Of a stretch of 64,000 bases of DNA, positions 1-12,825 are shown piece after piece. The stretch covers positions 7,537,501 through 7,601,500 of the forward strand of contig NC_052474.1 in the NCBI RefSeq assembly GCF_009730915.1, read 5' to 3'. The position numbers were made by a program, and so were the translations under genes. The first letter of the stretch is position 1. Each line of letters opens with the position of its first letter. This stretch comes from Dioscorea cayenensis subsp. rotundata. Lineage: Eukaryota; Streptophyta; Magnoliopsida; Dioscoreales; Dioscoreaceae. The notes under the pieces are model-generated. The model worked only from the letters and a program-made list of their open reading frames with translations, had not been told where the DNA came from and ran no database searches.

Positions 1-795
1 NNNNNNNNNNNNNNNNNNNNNNNNNNNNNNNNNNNNNNNNNNNNNNNNNNNNNNNNNNNNNNNNNNNNNNNNNNNNNNNNNNNNNNNNNNNNNNNNNNNN
101 NNNNNNNNNNNNNNNNNNNNNNNNNNNNNNNNNNNNNNNNNNNNNNNNNNNNNNNNNNNNNNNNNNNNNNNNNNNNNNNNNNNNNNNNNNNNNNNNNNNN
201 NNNNNNNNNNNNNNNNNNNNNNNNNNNNNNNNNNNNNNNNNNNNNNNNNNNNNNNNNNNNNNNNNNNNNNNNNNNNNNNNNNNNNNNNNNNNNNNNNNNN
301 NNNNNNNNNNNNNNNNNNNNNNNNNNNNNNNNNNNNNNNNNNNNNNNNNNNNNNNNNNNNNNNNNNNNNNNNNNNNNNNNNNNNNNNNNNNNNNNNNNNN
401 NNNNNNNNNNNNNNNNNNNNNNNNNNNNNNNNNNNNNNNNNNNNNNNNNNNNNNNNNNNNNNNNNNNNNNNNNNNNNNNNNNNNNNNNNNNNNNNNNNNN
501 NNNNNNNNNNNNNNNNNNNNNNNNNNNNNNNNNNNNNNNNNNNNNNNNNNNNNNNNNNNNNNNNNNNNNNNNNNNNNNNNNNNNNNNNNNNNNNNNNNNN
601 NNNNNNNNNNNNNNNNNNNNNNNNNNNNNNNNNNNNNNNNNNNNNNNNNNNNNNNNNNNNNNNNNNNNNNNNNNNNNNNNNNNNNNNNNNNNNNNNNNNN
701 NNNNNNNNNNNNNNNNNNNNNNNNNNNNNNNNNNNNNNNNNNNNNNNNNNNNNNNNNNNNNNNNNNNNNNNNNNNNNNNNNNNNNNNNNNNNNNN
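1..795. other. Assembly gap (Ns)
   Basis: All bases are N. The gap abuts the minus-strand MULE copy A just beyond its SWIM zinc-finger coding region. By analogy with copy B, the convergent Ulp1-like protease gene and the distal end of copy A should lie in or beyond this gap. Confidence 0.99.
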
Positions 796-929
796 TATTA
801 CAACATGGCAAAAGAACAACAACTCTCGCGACATCAAAACGTCATGAATTCGATTCTCTTTGTCTAGGACGCCCAGCCTTTCTCGGCCACAAAGTGTCGT
901 GAAATCTAAGTTCTCACGATTTCATCAAG

Positions 930-3315
930 GCTTGTCATCATGCAAAGGAAATATAGCCTTTATACACCAGTTTGTATTATCGATGGTGAAGTAGTCACTA
1001 ATAAATCGATAAACGTTGGTGTCTGTTCTGATTATCAAGTAGCCGCAAGCATGTTCGCAAGGGGATACCGCAACTTGCGCCTCGACATGAACAAGTTCGA
1101 TGGCAAGATTCACAGAGTGTTGTTGCATCGGGTCGATCATCAGAATTTATCATCGGCTATTGCATCAACACGTAAGATTTCGGCATTCTCGATAACACTA
1201 TCTCTACCTCAATGTATATGTCTGGGCATGCTAGGTCTCCCATTTGTTCCTGTTCACGCCAAGTTACATAACATGAATCAACTCGAACCTCTCTAAACAA
1301 AGACAATAAGGTTAAATAATCGATAAACTTGTTCAAAACAAAGAGGGGTAAATATTTAAACCATTAAATTAATATTTAAAGTCGGACAATTTAATTAAAA
1401 CAAATATGGAATTTTTATGGTGCAACACTATACGTTATGTAAATCAACATCATGGTAATCTTACTGAGTCGACTATTTTCGGGCCACCGTTAAAACGACG
1501 ATTTGTTTCTTCGATCCAAGCATCGAACGACTCGCGACACTGGGCTGCCATCCTCATCCCAAACTGATCACCTCCTAGAAAGAGACTCCGACCACGCTTA
1601 CATCCGATTTATTAATCAATCCGAGTTGACTGGGCTTTCAAAAGCGATGCGGTCTGCGTAGCTCATTCACGGTAATCATCGAATTTTTAGCCGGACGCCC
1701 ACGCAATGCTTAAAGCTATATGTATTCAACGACTCCTCCTCAACGCCCTCCCAAGTCCGGACATATCGCTTTCATAAAATCGCTCCAAACTGTCGTCAAG
1801 GTGACGCATGTGTGCGAGGGAAGACTCTCGTAATCAAGCGCTCACACAAGGCCCTCTTGACCTCGTCGGCTACTTAAGGTAATGGTCTCTCATTATAATC
1901 TCCTTCTCATATAAAAGCATCGCCTAACTCTGGATATGAGCACACAATCCGTCCAATCAAGGCCGTCTCGTGGCCGACTATACCGCAAGGTGATGTGGAC
2001 CATCGCTTTCCATTCCTTCCCTCGCCGCGCCAAGAGAGTAATACGACACTCCAAGGAGGCGGTACCATCGAGAAACAAAGCTATGTCACTGCGCAGCTCC
2101 TTTTCAACTCCCACAATACACGCTGCCAACAGGAGAAAGAATGCACGCTTAAAACATGATCACTCATCTCTTTCCCATATCAAGCATTACGCGCCGGGTT
2201 TCGCTCTACCCATCTTATCCACATACCAAAGCAACAAGTCGAAGGCTCGAGACGTCGACCGCTGTCGAGGACCACTTTCGGCATGCTCTTTTCCCAACCA
2301 AGCTCTCGCTGTGCGGTGATGCGACACTCATGCTCCGCAACACGTCCTTCTCGAATGTAGACGCCTCAGTACAAGGGGCTTCTGGCCCTGCGAGCTTCGA
2401 ATCACCTGCCACCCATGGACGCTTTGGACGCCGACGAATCTATTCCACCTACCGCAAGCGCCGACGTGGTCGATCGTCTTTGATTTTGAAAATATTTTTA
2501 TTATACTCTTTGATGCGCGAAGGCGCTGAATGACAAACTATCGCGGCAAAGAGACATCTCCCCATGGCCACTCACGCTGTTTTCGTTGCGCTTTTACGAC
2601 TAAGTCAAAATTTCGCTGATCGCAGATTTTAGCACGCCTCGAAATGTTCAACACGCCAAAACGCTGTCCGATATCCAACGATACGCGACTTTAATGATCG
2701 ACGAGGAAAGCGAAGACATCCCACACCGCCGTGTGTCACCACGGCCGAATCTAGAGCGCTTTCGCAGAATCAATTCCTTACCAAAGACTTCAAGCGTCTT
2801 ACGGAATATCAATATTTTACGCAGAGAATGGGATCAAGCTGAAGCGATAAGTCAACATTTAAACTTTAAATGAAATAGTTAAACAAAATGTAACAATTAA
2901 CTTCTTGGGTACAAGATTTTAACGACATCGACTGGTCAATACACGAATCCCATACACAAACGGGATCAAACTAAAATGTAAGGAACTTGCAATGACCCAG
3001 AAAAACCTGCTCACTATAATTCGGCTAACGGCACACCTGGGTGCGCTCTCGACAGTCAAAGATTCTCACCACACACAGACGAGATTGAAGATGGTACGGA
3101 CGTTGATGACACACTGAAGTCAACATCGCTTTACTGGGACAAATGCTGAGTATCCATCGGTGTGGATAAACTTCACCTCGACAGGCGGAAACTTCTCTGC
3201 ACGTTTCATCACTCACATATCTCGCCTAACACCAACTCCCAAGAAATCGGAGTCATGAACATTAGCACTCTTTCCTCCCCGTCACAGATCTAGCAATACC
3301 ACAAAAACTCTCTAT
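930..3315 (-). pseudogene. MuDR-type MULE transposase, decayed copy A
   Basis: Minus-strand fragments match the copy B transposase in order. A PB1-like N-terminal segment lies at about 3025-3216. The stretch holding KDVLRSMSVASPHSESLVGK is at about 2270-2370, the ACIVG...LFLDGT part of the MULE domain at about 2045-2129, and a SWIM finger with CEHAC followed by TNVYRFISDYFTIDN at about 950-1070. The codon matching the copy B ATG reads ATA (3313-3315). A TTTAAAC-rich stretch near 2850-2900 corresponds to the copy B intron. The transposase would act in the nucleus on the element's ends. Many frameshifts and stops mean no functional protein. Confidence 0.75.
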
Positions 3316-3589
3316 AATATATCTCCAACGAAAACCAAATCAGATAAAACCAAATGAAAAGAAGAACAAAAAGAAGAAGAAGAAGAAGAAGAAGAAGATA
3401 AGAAGCAAGAAGAAGACGTAAATGAACAACAACAATCGTAGGCAAACAAAAAGCGCACAGCTTAGATACTATAGAGGTTGACTAGACGCGGATGTGATCA
3501 CGGGTATTTTCCTTCCATCCCAAGGGCAAAGGGAAATATACGTCATCACGTAGGAAGCCATATCATCATCGCTGCAGGGAAAGTTCTCA

Positions 3590-3990
3590 CCTTATCATGA
3601 ATTGCTTAAACGCTGCTTTTATGTTTAAACCACATATAGTGTTTAAACTAACGGTTAATCGCTTTAAATAAATTTATATCATTTAAATAATATGTAAACC
3701 GCTTAAATATAGTGATTTAATTGTTTTAAAATATATGTTATCACTTTAAATCGAATGCTTTTCATCGACATCGCTCAATAAGACATGTTTCATCCTCGGT
3801 CAACGTCATAAACATCTTTTACGATTAGCTTAAACACCGTCATCGTTTAAAGAGTAAATCGATTATCGCTTAACTTTTGTTTTGTTTACAACGTTGCTTC
3901 TCAAATTGTTTTACTAATCACGCTTAAATTTCACAAGTTATCACAAGTCGACACTCAAAATAAGTTTGTTTGTTTAAAAATTTAAACGCT
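3590..3990. repeat. TTTAAAC-rich leader array of MULE copy A
   Basis: TTTAAAC, GTTTAA and CTTAAA motifs recur every 20-35 bases across this AT-rich block, within the untranslated leader of copy A. The same type of sequence occupies the matching position at 12240-12530 in copy B. Confidence 0.6.
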
Positions 3991-4470
3991 ATAATGGAGA
4001 ACTGATTAAATATCGGGTTCACAATCAAATGCTTTTGTTTCATTTACATTTACAACATTTATAACGCCTTCTCCGACCTCGACACTCCCGCAGTGGAACA
4101 CCCTCGCTCGTCTATTAAGATTTCGCCGACTCACCGAAGCATCTCGCGACATTCGAACGCTCACTACGGCTGCAGACAACATGCGCATCAACTTCGAACC
4201 TCGCACAACGAGAACGCAACACACATTAAGAAAGGTTATAGCAAACACATTCATAAAAACGCTCTATTAATCAATGTGTCGCTGGTCTCGACTTAAGCTT
4301 AAGATAATGTGAGAGTTAAACACAAAAAGTAATATTTCAGACACCGACGAAAGGTTCTTAAAGGGAAAGAACAATTTTCGCGATGAATATCAACTCGCTT
4401 TTAAAGGATGTTTTCATGATTTTCCTCCCTCTAGATAATCTCTTTCGAATCACGCAATCAGTGAAATCTT

Positions 4471-4580
4471 TTTCTTTACCCAAGTCGAAAACGCCGCTTT
4501 TAATCGCCGCTCGCCATCCACCGCTGAGAATCCTCCGCATTCGTGCAATTATACTGGGAATTTTCGACTTGGGCAAGAAA
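4471..4580. repeat. Imperfect inverted repeat (potential stem-loop) in MULE leader
   Basis: The arm at 4471-4493 (containing ACCCAAGTCGAAAA) is the imperfect reverse complement of the arm at 4557-4580 (containing TTTTCGACTTGGGC), separated by about 63 bases. Copy B keeps a weaker form at about 11650-11760, with TGTCGAAAAT and ATTTCGACTTGGG. Its role is unknown. Confidence 0.6.
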
Positions 4581-5795
4581 AGAGGTTTAACTTTGTTGCG
4601 TGATTACTACCGATTGATTCTCAAGATGAGGAGGATCTGAGACATCCCCGTGAAGATAGATTCGATCTTTTGAATTTTCGCCTCCGACTCAAATAATATC
4701 ATCACACAAGCGTAATGAGGAGTAGGAGGAGCGATGAGGACGAGGGACGACGAGGAGTGGTTCTTCCTCGTCATTTACGGTACGTAAGTCCACAAGCAGT
4801 CGACGCTCATATCCGAGAAAAAGGGAAACACACAGCGGACCGAGATCGATCGATCACAACGAATCCGGTGTTCTGGATATTGATAGTTATCGCCAGCACA
4901 AGAATTAATGCCTATTAATTTTACGACTGGATACTATAACCTCGCTACCCACCACCCGCCACCGCCAACACTTCAATCCAAACGAAAAAGATCAATATTT
5001 TACGCAGACTTCTAGAATTTACACGTTAATAATACTAAACATGTAAAGACAAATTTAAAACGAAGACGACAATTATTAAAACAAATACGTAATATATTTA
5101 AACAGAGAATAGCAAAGAGTTAAACAAGATTTAAAATATACAACTAGATAACTATAAACGAGAAGTAAACTACCATAAATGAGAAGAACCTTTACAACAA
5201 AATGAACTCATGCTGTGATGATTCGACAAATGGCACATCGTCTCGCTCTCGACAACAAGATCGGACTACAACTCATTTGAAGCACGGAGCGCACTCGACT
5301 AATCCGATGGAAATCAACTTCATTTTCTCGCTGAGAAACCCGGGATTTATATATTTTGGGTATGATAAACTTCACCCGCACTGCTCTCAAACAAATTTAC
5401 ATCTATCATTACCACAAAAACCCTCCAAAAATAAACACCCGTAATGGTCAAAAATGATAAGAACGAAGAGATTCTCACCAGACACGTAAAACCGCGTAAT
5501 CAAGTCGAATAATCCAAACGAGGAGAAGAACAAGATGTAATGCAACTTGTAGGCATTGTCTATTAGAAACCAGCAGAAAGCCCTCTGAAAAGGTTGGACA
5601 AAATGTGATTTGCGCTCCCACCATTTTCAGAGGGCAAAAATGGGATTTCACAACATGGACCCATTTCAAGCTGAATCTCAGAGGCGAAAAGGGAAGTTAA
5701 ACACCAACGGAAGTGGTCGTCTCGAGCGTGTGTAAAAAGTAGGAGGGGGGTTTTTGAAAGTTTTGAAAACGACGATGTGAACAATAATTTTTCCC

Positions 5796-5917
5796 TAAAT
5801 AAAATTTTAAAAATAATATATTAAGAGAAAAATCAAGCATTATTTTCAAATTAATCACCATGAAAAAATAGATCTCTGGGTAAAATTCAGTGGATAAATG
5901 TTTAGTTTAATAAAAAT

Positions 5918-5973
<56 letters not shown>

Positions 5974-7682
5974 GAGGTAAGGGTAAGGGTAAGAATAAAG
6001 GTAAGGGTAAGGGCATACATTTACCCAACCCATAACAGCTCAAAAAATAACGGGTAATACCCTTACCTATACTCCGCACTCCGATCAAAAGAGGTATTAC
6101 CCTTTTGGTCAGTATGGGTACGAGTATACACGTCGGATAAGGTAAAGGGATGGGAAAAATTCTATCCGAATACCTGGAATTGGGGACATAGATTGGAAAA
6201 GTTATACATAATCATGAGGGGACATGCAATATATTCATTGCATATCCTCGCCTCCGAGCCGCTTTTAGTGAAAATGGGGCCATATGCATGATAATATTTT
6301 TCAAATTATTTTTATTAAATAATAATTACATAATAAAAATATATATATATATATATATTATTAATAATAACAATAAAAATATTTATAAAAATCTAGAGAT
6401 TTGAGTTTTTTTAATTATTTGTTTAATTATGTACGATGTATTAAAAATATTATGTAGATAGGATAATAATATATAATCATAAATATAATTTTAAATATAA
6501 TTTTTTAAAAAAATCAATTGCATATACCTACTTAATTGTGGGGTCAAAGAATCTACGATAAAATTTAAACGATTTTCTATTTTCTATGGTTTGAGTAAAT
6601 CTGAAACTCAAAACCTCTCAAGCGCAATGCAATAAAAGGTGTTTGTCATCAGTTTGTCATATATATATATAACCAAATTTATAACATATTGATATTATCA
6701 TAAATTAAGTATTATAATTAAAATATTATAATTTTGAATATTATAATTATTATGTGTATAATATAACAATAAGTGAAAAATTTTTAAATATATATGAAAA
6801 AGAATTGCTGGGCCCTAGAAAAATTATGAGCCTTATTATAACCCCAAATTTATTGCATGGTGACGTTATTATAAATTAAACCACACTTATGCCCTCGAGG
6901 CGGGTCGACATTCCTAGTTAACAAAAATTTGCACTCACCTCGATACACGATTTATCCACATTTTTATCTATAATAATAATAATAATAATAATAATAAAAT
7001 TATGTAAGTTTATAAAAACATTATTAAGAAAAGAAGGGTTATACAACATATGATGCTACTGCGGCCATCATCCACTTTTTAAGATGTTCTAATTATCTAA
7101 TACAATTTTAACGTGACAAAATTAAAGGTTGTCGATAATTTGTGTTGACTATAAAAAAAATTGATATTTTTTTATCTGTCAAACACGAGGTAAATCGAAC
7201 AAATATAAATTCATTAAAAACATTTTTTTCTAACAATTTATTATGATTAATAAAATTAAGAGAATAAAAAAAGTCTATTGTTTTAGGAAAAATTAAATAT
7301 AGATCATGGAAATTGAGAATATGCTACTTAATATTTACATATATCCCATAAAATAATATAATTACATAACAATTTACATGATTTTATTTTTACCCACATT
7401 TTTATTAACTCAATCTTAACAGTGGTGAATAGAAATATACACTCACATACATTATTTATACGAGTATATATATATAGTAATTTTCAATTTTTTTCAAAAT
7501 TGAAAAATGAGAAAAATAATGGATAGGATCTATACATAATTTCTGAAATTTGTGTATTTCTGGGGTTGTGCATGAATATTAATTAGCATGAAGTCATTCA
7601 AATGACAAAAATACCCTTATTTCCTCACATGGAGACGAGGAGTATTTGGTCATTTACTAAAGCCCTAGAAATGAACCCGCTA
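5796..7682. other. AT-rich intergenic DNA between MULE copy A and GAR1
   Basis: No gene is visible. It holds a (TA)n tract at about 5921-5971, a GGTAAG-type hexamer run at about 5975-6022, a second short (TA)n near 6341-6358 and a TAA/ATA trinucleotide tract at about 6971-6998. The rest is low-complexity AT-rich sequence. The last 100 bases before 7683 are presumably the GAR1 promoter. Confidence 0.7.
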
Positions 7683-7696
7683 AAACCCTAAACCCT
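7683..7696 (+). promoter_or_regulatory. Telo-box element upstream of GAR1
   Basis: AAACCCTAAACCCT lies 67 bases upstream of the GAR1 ATG. Telo-boxes (AAACCCTAA) are known in promoters and leaders of plant ribosomal-protein and ribosome-biogenesis genes, which suits a snoRNP gene. Assigning it to GAR1 is inferred from position and family knowledge. Confidence 0.6.
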
Positions 7697-7762
7697 CGGA
7701 AGCGTTGGCCGCCCGCGGGTGTTTTTGTTGTTAGGGTTGCTCCCTCCATCGTCGGCGGGAAG

Positions 7763-9841
7763 ATGCGTCCTCCCAGAGGCGGCGGAGGGTTCAGGGGCCG
7801 TGATGGCGGGCGCTTTGGCGGCGGGAGAGGCGGGCGCTTCGGTGGCCGTGGTGGCGGTGGCTTTCGCGATGAAGGCCCTCCGGCTGAAGTCGTAGGTTCG
7901 TTTCATTGAAGGGTCTTTTGAAATCTCTAATCTTTTTTGGATTCCATACTAATCTGTCAATTTTCCAGAGATCTCGTCGTTTCTTCATGCTTGTGAGGGA
8001 GATGCTGTGACGAAGCTCACCAATGAGAAAGTGCCTTACTTTAATGCTCCGATTTATCTTCAGAACAAGACGCAGATCGGGAAAGTGGATGAGATCTTCG
8101 GCCCCATCAATGAATCAGTGAGCTTTTGAAAAAATTTCTCTTTTTTCTTGGTTTCATTTGTCTAGGTCTATGTTGCTTACTGGATGCTTTGTGTTTTGAA
8201 GTTTGTTGATCCTTGTTGCCACTTTTTTCAGTATTTCTCTATTAAGATGATGGAAGGGATAATAGCAACTTCTTATTCCAAGGGAGACAAGTTCTACATT
8301 GATCCTGCAAAGCTGTTGCCATTGTCAAGATTTCTCCCACAGCCAAAGTAAGTTTTGTTTTTTTAATCTTTTTATTTTGTGGTGATTCTTGAAATTTTGA
8401 AATTTTCCCCTACTTGAATTGCTGTTTATAACTACTGTAATCTGCAATCTGTGATGTATTATTAGGGGAAAAAAATTTCATTCATAAGGCATAGGTTTGG
8501 GAAGTTGAAGTACAGAATACTTGTAATCGTAAAATTACTCTCTAATCTAACCTGAAATAGGTTGTCTCTTGATTGTGTATATACTGCTGATTGAGTAATG
8601 TTTTTCTCATGGTGCCAGCTCTAAAAACACATTTTTTTGAATGGTTAATAGCTCTAACAGTAGTTATTGTGATCAGTACAATTGAAACCATAATAGAACT
8701 AGTTTAGCTATTTCACTAAATGGTTTGAACTTTTAGAAATTGGGCATTGGGCATCCCAGTTTCATGATCCATGTATCAAGAAACAAGTACTTTGAATAAA
8801 TTATGGAGAAAACTCTCTATTGGCGTCAAATTTGATTGTTCTAGTTTTCCTGTTGGTTTGCCAACCAAGGCCCTGGTGACACTATTATTTCTGGATCAAG
8901 AATCAAAGACTTATGCTTGTTAACTTTTTGTCAAAGAGTATAATGGTGTTACGCTATGGTTTTCATATATTGCTTGATTTATTTGCTCAAAGAGATGCTG
9001 AATGGCAGCATGCAACCCGAATTTTAGTTTGCTCCTTTGTTTCATGCCCGGATATCATACTATGCACTTTTGAAAGGTGTTTCCAAGTCATTATACAATC
9101 ATCTTCTTAGCTATTATCATGCTAGACTATACTCTGATTTTTCCCTCCACTCCTAATATAGTGCCTTGCCTGCTTTGCTGGCAAAACAAGATAACAATGG
9201 GGCTTCCCTTTTGACCATACCATCTTGTTCTATTCAAGACCAGATTCGTTGTTTTTAAATTTGGTTACCAAATTGATTTGAGATTTTTTTATTTCAATTG
9301 TATAGTGTTACTGAATTCTCTAGTTATCAGATATTGAGTTTGGTGTTTGGAAACCATATCTGATTGTCCCTCTATTGAGTGCTCAGCCTCTTTATTTTTA
9401 TTCTTCCGGGATCCCGCTATTTTTACCATTTGAGTGAAAACGTAAGTCCTCTTAGGGATCTCTAGGGACAACTTATATGAGAGGAAGGGACCCGACATTT
9501 CACCAAATAAGAAAAATAGAGTGATCCCTGAAGGACAAAAAAATAATAGGGGACTAAAAGGGCACTTTCACTATAATGAGGGACCAATTTGATAATTAAA
9601 CCGACTGGTATTTCAATATAGCGTCTGTTGCCAGAGGAGATTAATCTAATTATGCAATCCATGTTGCAGGGGACAAGCTGTTTCAAGAGGTGGAGGCCGT
9701 GGTGGTGGAAGGGGTGGAGGCCGGGGTGGGGGTAGAGGTGGAGGTTTTCGTGGCAGAGGTGGCCCAAGGGGTGGCAGAGGGGGTCCTCCGAGGGGTGGTT
9801 TCCGTGGAGGTGGTGGCTTTAGGGGTCGAGGGAGGTCATAG
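7763..9841 (+). CDS. GAR1: GAR1, H/ACA ribonucleoprotein complex subunit 1
   Basis: Core protein of nucleolar and Cajal-body H/ACA snoRNPs, which direct rRNA pseudouridylation and rRNA processing; it binds the pseudouridine synthase dyskerin/Cbf5. I infer four exons: 7763-7895, 7969-8117, 8232-8347 and 9670-9841, all with GT/AG borders and a preserved frame, giving 189 residues. Residues 1-36 are a Gly/Arg-rich tail starting [10 protein letters not shown]. Residues 45-133 are the Gar1 core, including [40 protein letters not shown] and the [10 protein letters not shown] segment. Residues 134-189 are a second RGG-rich tail. Length and layout fit plant GAR1. Intron 3 is long (1322 bases). The gene looks intact and sits between two inverted MULE copies; a telo-box lies upstream. 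Confidence 0.95.
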
Positions 9842-10587
9842 ACCAGCAACATGTTACAAAGACAACCGCATTTCAGCCACACCCATGTTTCTTGTTGCAT
9901 TTTTACCAAGCATTGCTGTATTATCCTGGAAAGAACTGCTTGAACCTCAAGCACTATCTTACTTGAAAATGTTTAAGCGTATGAAACTTGTTGACAGTTT
10001 TTGGGTTTTTAATTTAATTAGAGTTCATCCTTTCTTTGATTCAAAATGGATCAATTCTACTGAAAAGTATGGTTCAGTAACTGGAGAATACAGAGAGCAC
10101 AAAGGTTCAAATCTAGTGAGATGCATGTCTAAAGGAAGCTCTAAAGATAATAAAATAAAAGGCAGAAACTATGATATTGCTTTGGCCAGATATGGATTAG
10201 TTCAATTTTGAAATTTGAGATTTATTTTTTTAAATTTTTGTATAGAGCCACACATGTCTGATGAACAACTTAAAATGGTACAATTCAAAAGCTTAAATTA
10301 TTGTTGATAATTACTTGTGTAAATTCTATAAAAAAAGTAGATAATTGCAAAAATATACATTGTTATAGTGTCCTAATATACTTCAAGAGCTCTAATATTT
10401 ACTTAAAAATAATATAAAACTATATTATTTTTTATTCTTGTCTATCCTTCCTCCGGTAGAGATTAAAAAAAAGTTTGAGGTATGTTGGTTATTTTACCCA
10501 AAAAAAATTTAGAGATATATAAATAAATAACAATGATTTCATTTTACCAAAACTTTTATAAATAAATTATGGTCATGTTTTTTTTAT
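9842..10587 (+). other. GAR1 3' flank
   Basis: The first few hundred bases after the GAR1 stop are probably its 3' UTR. The rest, to the start of MULE copy B, is AT-rich with no gene seen. An open frame crossing from the GAR1 RGG exon into this region is out of frame with GAR1 and is a product of that exon's composition. Confidence 0.6.
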
Positions 10588-11515
10588 GGGAAAATTACTG
10601 TTCACCCCTCGTAATTTTCAAAACTTCCCAAAAACCCCCTCCTACTTTTTTACACACCCCCGGATTTCCCTTCCGTAGTGCTTTAACTTCCCTTTACCCC
10701 CTACCGCTCACTTCAAATGGGTCCCATGTTGTGAAATCCCATTTTTGGCCCCGAAAACGTGGGAAAGGAAAGCGCCAAATCACATCATGCTCAACCTTTT
10801 GCATGGTCGCTTGGTTTTCGATAGTATCAATGCCAAGGAGTTGCATTACATCTTGTTGTTCTCCTCATTATCATACCCGAAATATATAAATCGCTTTCTA
10901 ACGTAAAATGAAATTGATTTCCATCGGATCGTCAAAACGCACTTCATCTTCAAACGAGATCGTAGTCGATTTTTATCGTCGAGGCGCAGTATGCGCCATT
11001 GTCGCCTTCTCGCTTATGGTTGTAGAAGTTAGATTACTACGCAGAAGAATGCAGAATTACGACTGAGTTCATTTCGCTGTAAAAGTTCTTCCTCGCTTAT
11101 GGTTATCTATTTGCTATTATCCGCTTAAATATTTTTACTAATATGTTTAATAATCGTCATATCCGCTTAATACTTTCCACTCCGCTTAACATTATCTTTA
11201 CATGTATAACTATTCATATTAACGCTAAACGCTCAAAGTCTCGCAGAAACGGTGATCTTTTTCGCTTGATCCGAATTGTCGGGCAGCGGCACGTGGCAGT
11301 GGCAGATGAGATCCCGCAGATAAGAATTAATGACGGCATTAATTTCTACGCACGGTAACATAAATTTCCAACACCCGCTCGCTCTCATCACCAATGTCGG
11401 CCAATCGTGCGCTTAACTTTTTTCTGGATATGAAGAGTCACCGCTATGGACTTCACACCATAAATAACTGTGAAGAACCCTCCCCACGGACAACCACCCT
11501 CGCCGTCCCTCATCA

Positions 11516-11552
11516 TCATCCTCCTCCTCCTCCTCCTCCTCTTCCTCCACTT
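11516..11552. repeat. CTC/CAT trinucleotide tract
   Basis: A short CAT then CTC microsatellite in the leader of MULE copy B. It makes Pro- or Arg-rich shadow frames on both strands and I do not regard it as coding. Confidence 0.8.
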
Positions 11553-12825
11553 CCCACGGACAACCACTCTATCTCGAAAGGATGTTTCGTGAGCCTTCTT
11601 CCTTATCTTGAGAATCAATTAGCCGTAATCACCGAACCAGTTAAACTATTTTTTTCTCGCTTGTCGAAAATCCTCTCATAATCGCCTCGAACGCAGAGGA
11701 TTCTCCAAATGCGGACGACGGGAAAGCAATTAAGAGAGCATTTCGACTTGGGTAAGAAAAGAAAGTTTTTCACTGTATCATGGTGATCATGCGAGGATTC
11801 TCTAGAGGAGGGAGATCGTGAAACATCCTTTAAGACGGGTCGACATTTACCACTCGAGACTCTCTCGCTACCGCTTAAGAAAATGACGCCAGCTGACAAC
11901 TATTACATTCCGTGTTTAACTATCGTGATCTTCGCTTAAGTCCCGACCACGACACATCGATTAATAGTCGCTTTTCATGAATGTGTGTTGTTTAACCTTT
12001 TTAATGTAGTACGCTTTTGCGTGTTCAAGTTGATGCGCTTTGTTATGCAAACCACCGTGAGCATTCGAATGCATGCACACTTGTTTCAAGTATACGAGGG
12101 TCGAGTCGCGAGTGTCCAAAGTCCGAGCTGACGCTGTAAATGTCGTAAATGTTGTAAATCTTTGTAAATGTTGTAAATGTTGTAAATCTTTTATAAATAA
12201 AACGAAACAATCAGATTTTGACTCGTGAACTTCGAAATTTAAACAGAGACCTAGTAAAAACAATGTGGGAAACAAAAAAACGCTATTGAAAAACAATAGA
12301 AAAAGTTAAACAATACTCAAGTTACTCTTTAAACAACGACAACGGTGTTTAAGAAAAATACGTAAAGATGTTTAAACAAATGACCCGTGAGGTACCCTAT
12401 CTAGCAACGCTGATGTCAGTGAAAGTATTCAATTTAAAACAATAACATATTATTTACATGATATAGACTTTTAGTTAAACAGCTAACCGTTATTTTAAAC
12501 ACTATATGTATCCGCTTTAAACATAAAAAGCTTGACGCTTTACACGTAGACTCATGTTGAGTTGAGAACTTTCATTCGAACGATGACAATATGTCTTCCT
12601 CGCGACAATGACATATATTTCCCTTTTTGCCCTTGGGATGGAGGGAAAAATACCGCCCAATCACATCACGCCTAGTCTAACCTCTATGCATACAACTCTG
12701 CACTTTTTTTGTTTGCCTTTTCCGACCGCTGCTTTGTTCTTTACATCTTCTACTTCTTCTTCTTCGTCTTCTTTTTGTTCTTCATTTCATTTGGTTTGTA
12801 CGATTTGGTTTTCGACCGATATATT

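Larger units (their letters stand above)
796..5795 (-). mobile_element. Kaonashi-type Mutator-like element, copy A (partial)
   Basis: The reverse complement of this block aligns by eye with 10588-15220 (copy B) through the terminal sequence, the long untranslated leader, a GAA/CTT-rich stretch, the PB1-like exon, an intron, the transposase exon and the SWIM finger. The outer end at 5795 reads, on the minus strand, GGGAAAAATTATTGTTCAC, against GGGAAAATTACTGTTCAC at the start of copy B. The inner end is lost in the N gap. The copy is decayed: no long open frame survives and the inferred transposase start codon is ATA. No target-site duplication can be assessed because one end is missing. Confidence 0.8.

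Noticed and set aside
5975..6022. GGTAAG/GGGTAA hexamers taken as interstitial telomere repeats
   Set aside because: The plant telomere repeat is TTTAGGG; these hexamers differ and form a simple microsatellite.
9646..9954. Proline/leucine-rich frame antisense to the RGG exon
   Set aside because: It mirrors glycine and arginine codons on the other strand; no start context or family match.
9690..10211. A 173-residue open frame overlapping the last GAR1 exon
   Set aside because: It is out of frame with the clear GAR1 RGG tail and runs into the 3' UTR; it comes from the G-rich codons.
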